From NCBI GenBank assembly GCA_030697205.1, contig JAUYQP010000014.1, positions 60,895 through 124,894 of the forward strand: DNA of 64,000 bases. Reading direction: 5' to 3'. The DNA is from Mycobacteriales bacterium (GTDB lineage Bacteria > Actinomycetota > Actinomycetes > Mycobacteriales > SCTD01). The translations under genes and the position numbers were made by a program. Below are positions 24,011-36,201 of the stretch, in pieces (the stretch's first letter is position 1; each line of letters opens with the position of its first letter). Below the pieces are notes generated by a model. The model was not told where the DNA came from. It worked only from the letters and a program-made list of their open reading frames with translations, and did no database searches.

Positions 24011-25204
24011 GTGCCAGGCCGTCTGTTCACGTCCGAGTCCGTCACCGAGGGCCACCCGGACAAGATCGCCGACGCGATCAGCGACTCCATCCTCGACGCG
24101 CTGCTCGCGCAGGACCCGAAGTCGCGCGTCGCGGTCGAGACCCTCATCACCACCGGCCAGGTCCACATCGCCGGTGAGGTGACCACCGAGGGCTACGCCA
24201 ACATCGCCGACATCGTGCGCAAGACGATCCTCGAGATCGGCTACGACAGCTCCAAGAAGGGCTTCGACGGCGAGTCCTGCGGCGTGAGCGTGAGCATCGG
24301 CGCGCAGAGCCCCGACATCGCGCAGGGCGTCGACGAGGCCTACGAGCACCGCGTCGAGGGCGACCAGGACGAGCTCGACCTGCAGGGCGCCGGCGACCAG
24401 GGCCTGATGTTCGGCTTCGCGTGCGACGAGACCCCCGAGCTGATGCCGCTGCCGATCGCGCTCGCGCACCGGCTCGCCAAGCGCCTCACCCAGGTCCGCA
24501 AGGACGGCCTCGTGCCCTACCTGCGGCCCGACGGCAAGACCCAGGTGACGATCGAGTACGTCGACGGCAAGCCCGTCCGGCTCGACACCGTCGTCGTGTC
24601 CTCCCAGCACGCCGAGGACATCGACATCGTCAACCTGCTCACCCCGGACATCAAGGAGCACGTGGTCGACCCCGAGCTCGCCGGCCTCGGCATCGAGACC
24701 GAGGGCTACCGCCTGCTCGTCAACCCGACCGGCAAGTTCGTCATCGGCGGCCCGATGGGCGACGCCGGCCTCACCGGTCGCAAGATCATCGTCGACACCT
24801 ACGGCGGTTACGCCCGCCACGGCGGCGGTGCCTTCTCCGGCAAGGACCCGTCGAAGGTCGACCGCTCCGCCGCCTACGCCATGCGCTGGGTCGCGAAGAA
24901 CGTCGTCGCCGCGGGCCTCGCGTCCAAGTGCGAGGTCCAGGTCGCCTACGCGATCGGCAAGGCCGAGCCGGTGGGCCTGTTCGTCGACACCTTCGGCACC
25001 GGCGTGGTCGACGACGAGGTCCTGCAGGCCGCGGTCACCGAGGTCTTCGACCTGCGCCCGGCCGCGATCATCCGCGACCTCGACCTGCTGCGCCCGATCT
25101 ACGCGCAGACCTCCGCCTACGGCCACTTCGGCCGCGAGCTCGCCGACTTCACCTGGGAGTCGACCGACCGCGCCGAGCTGCTGAAGAAGGCCGCCGGGCA
25201 GTAG
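24011..25204 (+). CDS. metK: S-adenosylmethionine synthetase
   Basis: Makes SAM from methionine and ATP. The 397-residue product has [41 protein letters not shown], and the P-loop-like [19 protein letters not shown]. Start GTG 24011 is five bases after AGGAG; the GTG at 24005 lies inside that ribosome-binding site. Monocistronic by its neighbours: its own -10 before it and a strong inverted repeat after it. Confidence 0.98.
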   Translation: MPGRLFTSESVTEGHPDKIADAISDSILDALLAQDPKSRVAVETLITTGQVHIAGEVTTEGYANIADIVRKTILEIGYDSSKKGFDGESCGVSVSIGAQSPDIAQGVDEAYEHRVEGDQDELDLQGAGDQGLMFGFACDETPELMPLPIALAHRLAKRLTQVRKDGLVPYLRPDGKTQVTIEYVDGKPVRLDTVVVSSQHAEDIDIVNLLTPDIKEHVVDPELAGLGIETEGYRLLVNPTGKFVIGGPMGDAGLTGRKIIVDTYGGYARHGGGAFSGKDPSKVDRSAAYAMRWVAKNVVAAGLASKCEVQVAYAIGKAEPVGLFVDTFGTGVVDDEVLQAAVTEVFDLRPAAIIRDLDLLRPIYAQTSAYGHFGRELADFTWESTDRAELLKKAAGQ

Positions 25205-25210
25205 CCCGAC

Positions 25211-25271
25211 CCCTCGTTGCGTCCTACGACCTGAGCGCACTGGTCGGGGTCGATCCGTAGGACGTAACGAG
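25211..25271. terminator. 17-bp inverted repeat after metK
   Basis: CCTCGTTGCGTCCTACG (from 25211) and its complement with one mismatch (about 25255-25271) enclose a 27-base loop that itself holds GACC/GGTC. It lies between metK and priA and is probably the metK terminator. Right-arm ends are accurate to a base or two. Confidence 0.6.
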
Positions 25272-25309
25272 GCTGTGGAGGACGGGCCGTCCCCGTCGCA
25301 GCCACCCCC

Positions 25310-25315
25310 TAGCCT
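25310..25315 (+). promoter_or_regulatory. -10 element of probable leaderless priA promoter
   Basis: TAGCCT lies seven bases before GTG 25323, without a Shine-Dalgarno. This supports 25323 over the earlier in-frame GTG at 25275. Confidence 0.5.
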
Positions 25316-25322
25316 CGCGACC

Positions 25323-27311
25323 GTGACGGAACCTGTGGCACCGCCCGCGGAGCAGCTGCTGCTCGGTGGCACGCCGCGTCGTCGGGCACCGCGCGCAGCG
25401 GTGCCGCTCGCCACCGACCGACCGGTCGCGCGGGTCGCCGTCGACAGCGGTCTCGCGCACCTCGACCGCCCCTTCGACTACGCCGTCCCCGAGCCGATGG
25501 CGGCCGCCGAGCCGGGCTGCCGGGTGCGGGTGCGGTTCTCCGGCCGGCTCGTCGACGGCGTCGTGCTCGAGCGCACCGACGACACCGACCACGAGGGCTC
25601 CCTCGCCCCGCTGCAGTCGCTGGTCTCGCCCGAGCCGGTGCTGTCGGCAGAGGTCGCCGCGCTGTGCCGGGCGGCGGCGGACCGCGGTGCGGCTCCGCTC
25701 TACGACGCGGTGCGGCTCGCGCTGCCGCCGCGGCACGCCAAGGTCGAGGGCGAGCCTCCGGGCGAGCCCGCTGCCGCGCCGCCCGCGCCGGAGTCGGGGC
25801 CCTGGGAGCGCTACGCCGACGGGCCGGCCTTCCTCGAGGCGCTCGCCGCCGGTCGGCCCGCCCGCGCGGTCTGGTCCGCGCTGCCCGGGCCGACCTGGCC
25901 GACCGAGCTGGCGCTGGCCGCCCAGGCCACCGCGGCGGGCGGCAGGGGAGCGGTCCTGGTCGTCCCGGACGCGCGCGACGTCGACCGGGTCGCCGCGGCG
26001 CTCGACGCCCTGGGCGTCCCGCACGCCGCGCTGCGCGCCGACCTCGGGCCGACGCTGCGCTACCGCACCTGGCTGTCGGTGCGCCGCGGCCAGGTCAAGG
26101 TCGTCGTCGGCACCCGCGCCGCCGCCTGGGCGCCGGTCGCCGACCTCGGCCTCGTCGCGGTCTGGGACGACGGCGACGACCTCCACGCCGAGCCCCGCTC
26201 GCCCTACCCGCACGTGCGCGACCTGCTCGTGCTGCGGGCCCACCTCGCGGGCGCGGCGGCGCTGGTCGGCGGCCACGCCCGCACGGCGGAGGGCCAGCTG
26301 CTGCTCGACAGCGGTTGGGCCCGGCCGCTGGAGCCGCTCCGGGAGGCGCTGCGGGCCGTCGCTCCGCGGGTCGAGGGCACCTCGGAGGACGACCTCGGCC
26401 GCGACCCGGCCGCCCAGACCGCGCGGATCCCGGGGCTCGCCTTCGCGGCTGCCCGCGCCGCGCTGGCCGAGGGCGCGCCCGTGCTCGTGCAGGTGCCCCG
26501 GCGGGGCTACGTCCCCTCGCTGGCCTGCGCCCGCGACCGCACCCCCGCCCGCTGTCCTGCCTGCCAGGGGCCGCTCGCCACCGGGTCGGGCACCTCGGTC
26601 GCCGCGTGCCGGTGGTGCGGCCACCTCGCCGGCGACTGGCGCTGCCCGACCTGCGAGGGCCGTGCGTTGCGGGCCGTGGTGGTGGGTGCCCGCCGCACCG
26701 CCGAGGAGCTCGGCCGGGCCTTCGCCGGCACACCCGTGCGCACCTCCGGCCGTGACGGGGTGCTCGCCACCGTCCCCGCGGACGCCGCGCTCGTGGTCGC
26801 GACCCCTGGCGCCGAGCCGGTTGCCGACGGCGGCTACGGCGCGGTGCTGCTGCTCGACGGCTGGGCGCTGCTGTCGCGCCCCGACCTGCGCGCGGGAGAG
26901 GAGGCCCTGCGCCGGTGGTTCGGCGCCGCCGCGCTCGCGAGGCCCGGTGGTCGGGTCGTCGTCGTCGCCGACCGGGCCCTGCCCCAGGTGCAGGCGCTCC
27001 TCCGGTGGGACCCGGGCTGGCATGCCGCCCGCGAGCTCGCCGACCGCACCGAGCTCGGCTTCCCGCCGGTCACCCGGATGGCGTCGGTCAGCGGTGCCGC
27101 GACCGCCGTCGACGACCTGCTCGCCGCGCTGCCCGTCGAGGCCGAGGTGCTCGGTCCGGTGCCCGACGACGGGGGCCATCGGGTGCTGCTGCGGGTGACG
27201 CGCTCCCGGGGCGCCGAGCTCGCCGCCGGGCTCAAGGCCGCGCAGGCGGTCCGCAGCGCCCGCAAGGGCGAGCCGGTCAAGGTCGAGCTCGATCCGCAGC
27301 GGCTAGCCTGA
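25323..27311 (+). CDS. priA: PriA-like primosomal protein N', probably helicase-inactive
   Basis: Replication-restart protein. The 662-residue product keeps the DNA-binding N-terminal domain (HLDRPFDYAVPEPM, GCRVRVRFSGRLVDGVV) and a Cys-rich zinc region (CPACQ, CRWCG, CPTCEG). The helicase motifs are degenerate: where GxTGSGKT is expected the sequence reads SALPGPTWPTELA, and the DEEH box is VAVWDDGDDLHAE. Loss of ATPase motifs is known for actinobacterial PriA, so it may act as a structural loader. Start GTG 25323 chosen from the leaderless-type -10. Confidence 0.9.
   Translation: MTEPVAPPAEQLLLGGTPRRRAPRAAVPLATDRPVARVAVDSGLAHLDRPFDYAVPEPMAAAEPGCRVRVRFSGRLVDGVVLERTDDTDHEGSLAPLQSLVSPEPVLSAEVAALCRAAADRGAAPLYDAVRLALPPRHAKVEGEPPGEPAAAPPAPESGPWERYADGPAFLEALAAGRPARAVWSALPGPTWPTELALAAQATAAGGRGAVLVVPDARDVDRVAAALDALGVPHAALRADLGPTLRYRTWLSVRRGQVKVVVGTRAAAWAPVADLGLVAVWDDGDDLHAEPRSPYPHVRDLLVLRAHLAGAAALVGGHARTAEGQLLLDSGWARPLEPLREALRAVAPRVEGTSEDDLGRDPAAQTARIPGLAFAAARAALAEGAPVLVQVPRRGYVPSLACARDRTPARCPACQGPLATGSGTSVAACRWCGHLAGDWRCPTCEGRALRAVVVGARRTAEELGRAFAGTPVRTSGRDGVLATVPADAALVVATPGAEPVADGGYGAVLLLDGWALLSRPDLRAGEEALRRWFGAAALARPGGRVVVVADRALPQVQALLRWDPGWHAARELADRTELGFPPVTRMASVSGAATAVDDLLAALPVEAEVLGPVPDDGGHRVLLRVTRSRGAELAAGLKAAQAVRSARKGEPVKVELDPQRLA
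27304..27309 (+). promoter_or_regulatory. -10 element of probable leaderless def promoter
   Basis: TAGCCT, embedded in the last codons of priA, ends six bases before the def GTG at 27316. No Shine-Dalgarno intervenes. Confidence 0.5.
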
Positions 27312-27315
27312 GCGC

Positions 27316-27864
27316 GTGGCACTGCGACCGATCCGTCTGCTCGGCGACCCCGTCCTGCGGACCCCCAGCGAGCTCGTGACGACCTTCGACAAGGAGCTGC
27401 GGGTCCTCGTCAAGGACCTCACCGACACCATGCTCGAGGCCCCGGGCGTGGGCCTGGCCGCACCGCAGCTCGGGGTCAACCTGCGGGTGTTCACCTACGA
27501 CGTCGACGACGTCATCGGTCACCTCATCAACCCGGTCCTGCACTTCCCGAGCGACGAGGAGCAGGACGGCGAGGAAGGTTGCCTGTCGCTGCCCGGGCTC
27601 ACCTTCGACTGCGTGCGCAAGCAGCACGTCGTGGCCCACGGCCAGAACGAGTACGGCGACCCCGTCACGCTGGAGGGCTCGGACCTGTTCGCCCGGTGCG
27701 TGCAGCACGAGACCGACCACCTCGACGGCGTGATCTTCATCGACCGGCTCGACGCCGAGACCAAGCGGGCTGCCATGCAGGCGATCCGCGACGCGGACTG
27801 GTCCGGGGAGGCGGCTCCGGTCGTCAAGGCCTCGCCGCACCCGCTGTTCGGGCGCGCGACCTGA
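27316..27864 (+). CDS. def: Peptide deformylase
   Basis: Removes the formyl group from nascent proteins using a metal ion. The 182-residue product has all three motifs: [23 protein letters not shown] (Cys ligand) and [10 protein letters not shown] (two His ligands and catalytic Glu). Its TGA overlaps the next gene at CTGA, pairing it with fmt, which adds the formyl group that this enzyme takes off. Confidence 0.97.
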   Translation: MALRPIRLLGDPVLRTPSELVTTFDKELRVLVKDLTDTMLEAPGVGLAAPQLGVNLRVFTYDVDDVIGHLINPVLHFPSDEEQDGEEGCLSLPGLTFDCVRKQHVVAHGQNEYGDPVTLEGSDLFARCVQHETDHLDGVIFIDRLDAETKRAAMQAIRDADWSGEAAPVVKASPHPLFGRAT

Positions 27865-28772
27865 GACTCGTCTTCGCCGGCACCCCGGCGCCCGCGCTGC
27901 CCTCCCTCGAGGCGCTGCTGGCCTCGCCCCGCCACGAGGTCGTCGCGGTCATCACCCGACCCGACGCCCGGGCCGGGCGCGGTCGCGCGCTGGCCGCCTC
28001 TCCGGTGAAGCAGCTCGCCGAGCAGCACGGCGTGGCGGTCCTCACCCCGGAGCACCCGCGCGACGAGGCGTTCCAGGTCGCCCTGCGCGACCTCGACCCC
28101 GACTGCTGCCCGGTGGTGGCCTTCGGCGCGCTGGTGCCGCCACCGGTCCTCGCGATCCCGCGGCTCGGCTGGGTCAACCTGCACTTCTCGCTGCTGCCCG
28201 CCTGGCGCGGCGCCGCCCCCGTCCAGCACGCGCTGCTCGCCGGCGACGAGGTCACCGGTGCGTCGACGTTCCTGCTGGAGCAGGGCCTCGACACCGGACC
28301 GGTCTTCGGGGTCTTCACCGAGACCGTCCGGCCGACCGACACCTCCGGTGACCTGCTCGGCCGGCTCGCGACCGCCGGGGCCGGCCTGCTCGTCGCCACC
28401 CTCGACGCGCTGGAGGACGGCACCGTCACGGGTGTCCCGCAGTCGTCGGACGGGGTCTCGTTGGCCCCCAAGGTCACCGTCGAGGACGCCCGGGTCGACT
28501 GGACCACCCCCGCCCTGCGCGTCGACCGCGTCGTGCGGGCCTGCACCCCCGCCCCCGGCGCCTGGACCACCTTCCGCGACCGTCGGGTCAAGCTGGGCCC
28601 GGTGACCGTGACCGACCAGCAGCTCGCCCCGGGCGAGCTGGCGGGCGACCTCGCCGGCACCGCCACCACCGCGGTCCGGCTCGGCGAGGTCCGGCCGGAG
28701 GGCAAGGGCGCGATGGCGGCCGCCGACTGGGTGCGCGGCCTGCGCGTCGAGCCAGGGGAGGCCTTCGCATGA
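27861..28772 (+). CDS. fmt: Methionyl-tRNA formyltransferase, apparent CTG start
   Basis: Formylates initiator Met-tRNA. The 303-residue product has [19 protein letters not shown] at its very start, matching the family's MRxVFxGTPxFA pattern, plus [20 protein letters not shown] (catalytic Asn/His) and LDTGPVF. The conserved N-terminus begins with a CTG codon that overlaps the def stop (CTGA); no ATG, GTG or TTG fits, since the next in-frame start would delete the GTP loop. No Shine-Dalgarno is seen, so initiation probably depends on coupling to def. It is followed by rsmB via an ATGA overlap. Confidence 0.93.
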   Translation: MRLVFAGTPAPALPSLEALLASPRHEVVAVITRPDARAGRGRALAASPVKQLAEQHGVAVLTPEHPRDEAFQVALRDLDPDCCPVVAFGALVPPPVLAIPRLGWVNLHFSLLPAWRGAAPVQHALLAGDEVTGASTFLLEQGLDTGPVFGVFTETVRPTDTSGDLLGRLATAGAGLLVATLDALEDGTVTGVPQSSDGVSLAPKVTVEDARVDWTTPALRVDRVVRACTPAPGAWTTFRDRRVKLGPVTVTDQQLAPGELAGDLAGTATTAVRLGEVRPEGKGAMAAADWVRGLRVEPGEAFA

Positions 28773-30208
28773 CGCCCCCCGACCAGGGCTCCGACCAGCC
28801 CCGTCCCGACCAGCCCCGTCCCGACCGGCAGGGCCCGAAGCGACCGGCCCGTCGCCACCGCCCCGCGAGCCCGCATCGACCGCCGGCCGTCGACCCGCCA
28901 CGCCTTGCGGCGTACGACGTGCTCAAGGCCGTCCGCGAGCAGGACGCCTACGCCAACCTCGTGCTGCCCGGGCTGCTGCGGGAGCGCCGCATAGAGGGGC
29001 GCGACGCCGCCCTCGCGACCGAGCTGGCCTACGGCGCGCTGCGCGGCCAGGGGCTCTACGACGCGGTCCTGCAGGCCTGCGTCGACCGGCCGCTCGCCGA
29101 CGTCGACCCGCCGGTGCGCGACGTGCTGCGCCTCGGCGCCCACCAGCTGCTGCGCACCAGGATCCCGAGCCACGCCTCGGTGTCGGCGACGGTCGACCTG
29201 GCCCGGCGGGTCCTGTCGGCTGGGCCGGTCGGCTTCGTCAACGCGGTGCTGCGCAAGGTCGCGGCCCAGGACCTCGACGCCTGGGTGGCGCAGCTGTCGC
29301 CGCCCGACGACCGGATCGGTGGCCTCGCGCTGCGCCACAGCCACCCGCGCTGGGTCGCCTCGGCCTTCCTCGACGCGCTGCGCGGCGACGTCGACGAGCT
29401 CGACCGGCTGCTCGAGGCCGACGACGCCCGTCCGACCGTCCACCTGGTCGCCCGCCGGATGGACCGCGACGAGCTCGTCGCGCAGAGCGGCGGCACGGCC
29501 GGGCCGTGGAGCCCGCGGGCCGTGCGGCTCGACGAGGGCGACCCCGGCGCGGTCGCCGCGGTCCGCCACGGCACCGCAGGTGTCCAGGACGAGGGCAGCC
29601 AGCTGATGGCCCTGGCGCTGGCCGCGGCCCCGCTCGACGGCCCCGACCGCCTCTGGGTCGACCTGTGCGCCGGCCCCGGCGGCAAGGCCGCACTGCTCGA
29701 GGCGGTGGCCGCCGAGCGCGACGCCACGCTGGTCGCGGTCGAGCTGCAGCCGCACCGCAGCCGGCTCGTCGCCCGCTCCGGGGTCGCGCACGTCGTCACG
29801 GCCGACGGTCGCACGCCGCCACTGCCCGACGGGTGCGCCGACCGGGTCCTGCTCGACGCTCCATGCAGCGGCCTCGGTGCTCTTCGACGCCGTCCCGAGG
29901 CGCGCTGGCGCCGCCAGCCCTCCGACCTGCCCGGCCTCGCCCGGCTGCAGGGCGAGCTGCTCGACGCCGCGGTCCGGCTGCTGCGGCCCGGAGGCGTGCT
30001 CGCCTACGTCACCTGCTCGCCGCACCTCGCCGAGACCGTCGTACCCGTGCTCGACGTCCTGCGCCGCCACCCCGGCCTGGAGCAGCTCGACGCGCGGCCG
30101 CTGCTGCCGGGTGTGCCCGACCTCGGCGCCGGCCCCGCCGTCCAGCTGTGGCCGCACCGGCACGGCACCGACGCGATGCACCTCGCGGTGCTGCGCCGCT
30201 CCGACTGA
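28769..30208 (+). CDS. rsmB: 16S rRNA m5C967 methyltransferase (RsmB/Sun)
   Basis: SAM-dependent methylation of 16S rRNA. The 479-residue product opens with a disordered Pro/Arg segment including DQPRP repeats (two 15-bp repeats at 28793-28822), then a NusB-like RNA-binding domain ([20 protein letters not shown]), then the Rossmann domain: [16 protein letters not shown], the catalytic [18 protein letters not shown] and [11 protein letters not shown] with the second Cys. ATG in an ATGA overlap with fmt. Confidence 0.95.
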   Translation: MTPPDQGSDQPRPDQPRPDRQGPKRPARRHRPASPHRPPAVDPPRLAAYDVLKAVREQDAYANLVLPGLLRERRIEGRDAALATELAYGALRGQGLYDAVLQACVDRPLADVDPPVRDVLRLGAHQLLRTRIPSHASVSATVDLARRVLSAGPVGFVNAVLRKVAAQDLDAWVAQLSPPDDRIGGLALRHSHPRWVASAFLDALRGDVDELDRLLEADDARPTVHLVARRMDRDELVAQSGGTAGPWSPRAVRLDEGDPGAVAAVRHGTAGVQDEGSQLMALALAAAPLDGPDRLWVDLCAGPGGKAALLEAVAAERDATLVAVELQPHRSRLVARSGVAHVVTADGRTPPLPDGCADRVLLDAPCSGLGALRRRPEARWRRQPSDLPGLARLQGELLDAAVRLLRPGGVLAYVTCSPHLAETVVPVLDVLRRHPGLEQLDARPLLPGVPDLGAGPAVQLWPHRHGTDAMHLAVLRRSD

Positions 30209-30220
30209 GGGCGGACTCTC

Positions 30221-30226
30221 TACACT
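30221..30226 (+). promoter_or_regulatory. -10 element of rpe promoter
   Basis: TACACT lies nine bases before the rpe ATG at 30236, with no Shine-Dalgarno between. Leaderless or nearly leaderless transcription is likely. Confidence 0.45.
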
Positions 30227-30235
30227 CGCGGCACC

Positions 30236-30919
30236 ATGGGCACCCCGCTGCGCGCACAGCTGACGCCGAGCGTCCTCAACGCCGACCTGTCCCGGCTCGC
30301 CGACGAGGTGGCGCGCATCCCCAGCGCCGACTGGGTCCACGTCGACGTCATGGACGCCCACTTCGTCCCCAACCTCACGCTCGGGCTGCCGGTCGTCGAG
30401 TCGTTGCTGAAGGCGACGACCCTGCCGCTGGACTGCCACCTCATGATCGCCGACCCCGACCGCTGGGCACCGTCCTACGCCGAGGCCGGCGCAGGGTCGG
30501 TGACCTTCCACGCCGAGGCCGCGGTCTCGCCGCTGCGCACCGCGCGGGCGATCCGGGCCGCCGGCGCGCGGGCCGGGCTCGCGCTCAACCCGCACACCGC
30601 CATCGAGCCCTACGCCGACCTCCTGCCGATGCTCGACATGGTCCTCGTGATGACGATCGAGCCCGGCTTCGGGGGGCAGCCCTTCCTCGACGAGGTGCTG
30701 CCCAAGGTGCGGCGGGTGCGCGAGGCGATCCGGTCGCGCGACCTCGACGTGTGGCTGCAGGTCGACGGGGGAGTGAGCGCCGAGACCATCGAGCGCTGCG
30801 CCGAGGCAGGTGCCGACGTGTTCGTCGCCGGCACCGCCGTCTACCGCGCCGACGACCCCGACCGCATGGTCCGCGCGTTGCGCGAGACCGCCCAGAAGGT
30901 GCTGGACCAGACCGGGTGA
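30236..30919 (+). CDS. rpe: Ribulose-phosphate 3-epimerase
   Basis: Interconverts ribulose 5-phosphate and xylulose 5-phosphate in the pentose phosphate pathway; ribulose 5-phosphate also feeds ribBA just downstream. The 227-residue TIM barrel has [33 protein letters not shown] (metal His/Asp), [29 protein letters not shown] and [12 protein letters not shown] with a second metal Asp. Its stop overlaps the next gene's GTG. Confidence 0.97.
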   Translation: MGTPLRAQLTPSVLNADLSRLADEVARIPSADWVHVDVMDAHFVPNLTLGLPVVESLLKATTLPLDCHLMIADPDRWAPSYAEAGAGSVTFHAEAAVSPLRTARAIRAAGARAGLALNPHTAIEPYADLLPMLDMVLVMTIEPGFGGQPFLDEVLPKVRRVREAIRSRDLDVWLQVDGGVSAETIERCAEAGADVFVAGTAVYRADDPDRMVRALRETAQKVLDQTG

Positions 30920-31839
30920 GCCGCATCCTGGTCGCCGACGACGACGCCGACATCGCGCGCTTCGTCGAGCTGAACCTGCAGATGGAGGGCTTCGAGGTCG
31001 AGGTCGTCCACGACGGTGCGGCCGCCCTCGAGCGGGCGCTGGCGGAGCCGCCGGACCTCGTCCTGCTCGACGTCATGATGCCGACCCTCGACGGGGTCGA
31101 GGTCCTGCGCCGGCTGCGCTCGCACGCCGCGACCAGCGTCGTACCCGTCATCCTGCTCACCGCGAAGGCGCTCTCGGCGGACAAGGTCGTCGGGCTGACC
31201 GCGGGAGCCGACGACTACATCGTCAAGCCCTTCGACACCCTGGAGCTCGTGGCGCGCGTCCGCACGACGCTGCGCCGCACGCAGGAGGCGCGGGCGACGT
31301 CACCGCTGACCGGGCTGCCGGGCAACCACAGCATCGACCGCGAGATCGCTGCCCGCGGAGCCAGCGGGCAGCCCTACGCCGTCTGCCACGTGGACCTCGA
31401 CGACTTCAAGGCGTTCAACGACGCCTACGGCTTCCTGCGCGGCGACGACCTGCTGCACCTGCTGTCGCGGTGCCTGCTCACCGCCGTCGCCGCGACCGGC
31501 GAGCCCGACGCCTTCCTCGGTCACGTCGGCGGTGACGACTTCGTGGTGGTCTGCACGCCCGAGCAGGCCGAGCCGCTGTGCCGCCTCGCACTCGCGGAGT
31601 TCGACGCCGCGGTGCTCTCGCACTACGACCCGGTCGACGCCGCGCGCGGCTGGCTCGAGACCACGGACCGTCGCGGCGAGCTGCGCAAGCACCCCGTGGT
31701 CGCGGTGAGCGTCGGCGTGGCCCGACACGACGGAAGCCCCCGTGACCACCGGTCCGTGGTCGCCAGCGCCGCGGAGATGAAGCTCGTCGCGAAGTCCACG
31801 CCGGGCTCGGGCGTGGCCCTGGACCGCCGCCAGGGCTGA
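30916..31839 (+). CDS. Response regulator with a changed GGDEF domain (GGDDF)
   Basis: A 307-residue product starting at GTG 30916. The N-terminal receiver has ADDD (8-11), phosphoacceptor D52 in LLLDVMMP, Thr in LLTAKA and Lys in VKPFD. The C-terminal domain has [13 protein letters not shown] and [15 protein letters not shown], matching GGDEF folds, but the signature (205-209) reads GGDDF, Glu replaced by Asp. It may still bind GTP or c-di-GMP without strong cyclase activity. It is coupled to rpe through GTGA; no adjacent kinase. Confidence 0.88.
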   Translation: MSRILVADDDADIARFVELNLQMEGFEVEVVHDGAAALERALAEPPDLVLLDVMMPTLDGVEVLRRLRSHAATSVVPVILLTAKALSADKVVGLTAGADDYIVKPFDTLELVARVRTTLRRTQEARATSPLTGLPGNHSIDREIAARGASGQPYAVCHVDLDDFKAFNDAYGFLRGDDLLHLLSRCLLTAVAATGEPDAFLGHVGGDDFVVVCTPEQAEPLCRLALAEFDAAVLSHYDPVDAARGWLETTDRRGELRKHPVVAVSVGVARHDGSPRDHRSVVASAAEMKLVAKSTPGSGVALDRRQG

Positions 31840-31861
31840 TCGTCCGCGGCGCCCGCGCCGG

Positions 31862-31867
31862 TAGCAT
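31862..31867 (+). promoter_or_regulatory. -10 element of ribD promoter
   Basis: TAGCAT lies five bases before GTG 31873 and about 44 before GTG 31912. It would serve a leaderless start at 31873 or a short leader for a start at 31912. No FMN riboswitch fits in the gap. Confidence 0.4.
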
Positions 31868-31872
31868 CGACG

Positions 31873-32919
31873 GTGCGCCCGCGGGTGGCGCCCGTGCGGT
31901 CGGGAGGCCCGGTGGAGGCTGTCGACGCGTTGCGGCGCGCCGTCGAGGTCTCGCGCGCCGTGCTGGGGCGCACCAGCCCCAACCCGCCCGTCGGTGCGGT
32001 CGTGCTCGACGCCGCCGGCGTCGTCGTCGGTGAGGGCGCCACCGAGCCGCCCGGCGGCCGCCACGCCGAGGTCGTCGCCCTGGCCTGCGCCGGGGAGCGC
32101 GCACGCGGAGGCACGCTCGCGGTCACTCTGGAGCCGTGCGCCCACACCGGGCGCACCGGCCCCTGCACCGACGCCGTCCTCGCCGCCGGGGTCGCCAGGG
32201 TCGTCGTCGGCTGCGCGGACCCGACCGAGCTCGCCGGTGGGGGAGCGGCGGTCCTGCGCGCCGCGGGGGTCGAGGTCGAGCTCGGGCGGCTCGCCGACGA
32301 GGTGGCGCGAGGGCCGCTGGAGGCCTGGCTGACCGCTCAGCGCACCCGTCGGCCCTTCGTGACCTGGAAGTCGGCCGTCACCCTCGACGGCAGGGTGGCC
32401 GCCGCCGACGGCACCAGCCGCTGGATCACCGGCGAGGCGGCCCGTGCGGACGTCCACCGGCTCCGGGCGGAGGTCGACGCGGTCGTCGTCGGCGTCGGCA
32501 CGGTGCTCGCCGACGACCCGCAGCTCACCGTGCGCCCCGACCCCGGCCACCAGCCGCTGCGCGTCGTGCTCGACCGCACCGGGCGCACGCCCCCGGGCGC
32601 CCGGGTCCTCGACGACGCGGCGGACAGCCTGGTGCTCGCTTTCGCACCGGCAGCGGCGCTTGCCGAGCTGGCCGCGCGTGGGGTCGTCAGCGTGCTGCTC
32701 GAGGGCGGCCCGACGGTCGCGGCGGCCTTCCTCGAGGCTGGCCTCGTCGACCGGGTGGTGACGTACGTCGCACCCGCTCTACTGGGCGAAGGGCCCTCCG
32801 CCGTCGCACCCTGGGGTGTGGGAACGATCAGCGACGCGTTGCGGTTGCGCCTCGACGACGTCACGCGCGTCGGTGACGACGTGCGGCTCGTCCTGCGACC
32901 GCGCCAGAAGGAGGCCTGA
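31873..32919 (+). CDS. ribD: Bifunctional riboflavin deaminase/reductase
   Basis: Deaminates and then reduces the GTP-derived pyrimidine intermediate. The 348-residue product (from GTG 31873) has the deaminase domain (TSPNPPVGAVV, GGRHAEVVALA and EPCAHTGRTGPC, the zinc site) and the C-terminal reductase (RPFVTWKSAVTLDGRVA, VLLEGGPTVAAAF). GTG 31912, four bases after GGGAGG, is a plausible later start and fits family length slightly better. First gene of ribD-ribE-ribBA-ribH. Confidence 0.95.
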   Translation: MRPRVAPVRSGGPVEAVDALRRAVEVSRAVLGRTSPNPPVGAVVLDAAGVVVGEGATEPPGGRHAEVVALACAGERARGGTLAVTLEPCAHTGRTGPCTDAVLAAGVARVVVGCADPTELAGGGAAVLRAAGVEVELGRLADEVARGPLEAWLTAQRTRRPFVTWKSAVTLDGRVAAADGTSRWITGEAARADVHRLRAEVDAVVVGVGTVLADDPQLTVRPDPGHQPLRVVLDRTGRTPPGARVLDDAADSLVLAFAPAAALAELAARGVVSVLLEGGPTVAAAFLEAGLVDRVVTYVAPALLGEGPSAVAPWGVGTISDALRLRLDDVTRVGDDVRLVLRPRQKEA

Positions 32920-32921
32920 CC

Positions 32922-35313
<2,392 letters not shown>

Positions 35314-35325
35314 GAGACCCTCACC

Positions 35326-36201
35326 GTGCTCGCCGTCGTCCTGCCCAAGGGCAGTCTCGAGAAGCAGACCCTCGATCTCTTCAGCTCGGCCGACCTCGGC
35401 GTGCTGCGCGGCTCGGACCGGGACTACCACGCGAGCGTCGACGACCCGCGCATCGACAAGGTCCGCTTCCTGCGCCCGCAGGAGATCCCGACCTACGTCG
35501 AGCAGGGCATCTTCGACCTCGGCATCAGCGGCCGCGACTGGATCACCGAGACCGGCGCCGACGTCGTGAGCCTCGGCGAGATCGGTGGCGGCCGGGCGGG
35601 CGCGGCGGTCGTGAAGGTCGTGCTCGCGGTGCCGAAGGAGTCGCCGTGGGAGTCCGCGGCCGACCTGCCCCACGGCGTGCGGATCTCCACCGAGATGCCC
35701 GAGACCACCCGGCGCTACCTCGAGGAGCACGGCGTCACGGCGAAGGTCTTCACCAGCCACGGCGCGACCGAGGCGAAGATCCCTGACATCGTCGACGCGA
35801 TCGTCGACCTCACCGAGACCGGCTCGAGCCTGCGCAAGGCCGGCCTCAAGGTCATCGCCACGCTGCTCACCAGCCGCACCGAGCTCATCGCCAACCGCGC
35901 GGCCTTCGAGGACCCCGAGAAGCGGGCGGCGATGGAGGACATCACGATGCTGCTGCAGGGCGCGCTGCGTGCCCGCGGCCACGTGCTGCTCAAGCTCAAC
36001 GTGCCCACCGCACGGCTCGACGAGGTCCTCGCCGTCCTGCCCGCGATGTCGTCTCCGACGATCATGACCCTGGCGGCCGAGGAGATGCGCGCGCTCGAGA
36101 CCGTTGTGCCGAAGCTCGGCGTCAACCGGCTCATCCCGTCGTTGAAGGCCGCGGGTGCCCGCGACATCCTCGAGCTGCCGATCTCCAAGATCGTCGACTA
36201 G
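35326..36201 (+). CDS. hisG: ATP phosphoribosyltransferase, long form
   Basis: First step of histidine synthesis, fed back by histidine. The 291-residue long form has VVLPKGSLEKQTLDLFSSAD, DLGISGRDWITETGA, TEMPETTRRYLEEHG, DIVDAIVDLTETGSSLRKAGL, and a C-terminal regulatory domain (AMSSPTIMTLAAEEM). GTG 35326 is nine bases after AGGAG. No hisE is in the window. Confidence 0.96.
   Translation: MLAVVLPKGSLEKQTLDLFSSADLGVLRGSDRDYHASVDDPRIDKVRFLRPQEIPTYVEQGIFDLGISGRDWITETGADVVSLGEIGGGRAGAAVVKVVLAVPKESPWESAADLPHGVRISTEMPETTRRYLEEHGVTAKVFTSHGATEAKIPDIVDAIVDLTETGSSLRKAGLKVIATLLTSRTELIANRAAFEDPEKRAAMEDITMLLQGALRARGHVLLKLNVPTARLDEVLAVLPAMSSPTIMTLAAEEMRALETVVPKLGVNRLIPSLKAAGARDILELPISKIVD

Noticed and set aside
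31840..31872. FMN riboswitch before ribD
   Set aside because: Only 33 bases separate the genes and the conserved riboswitch core is absent.
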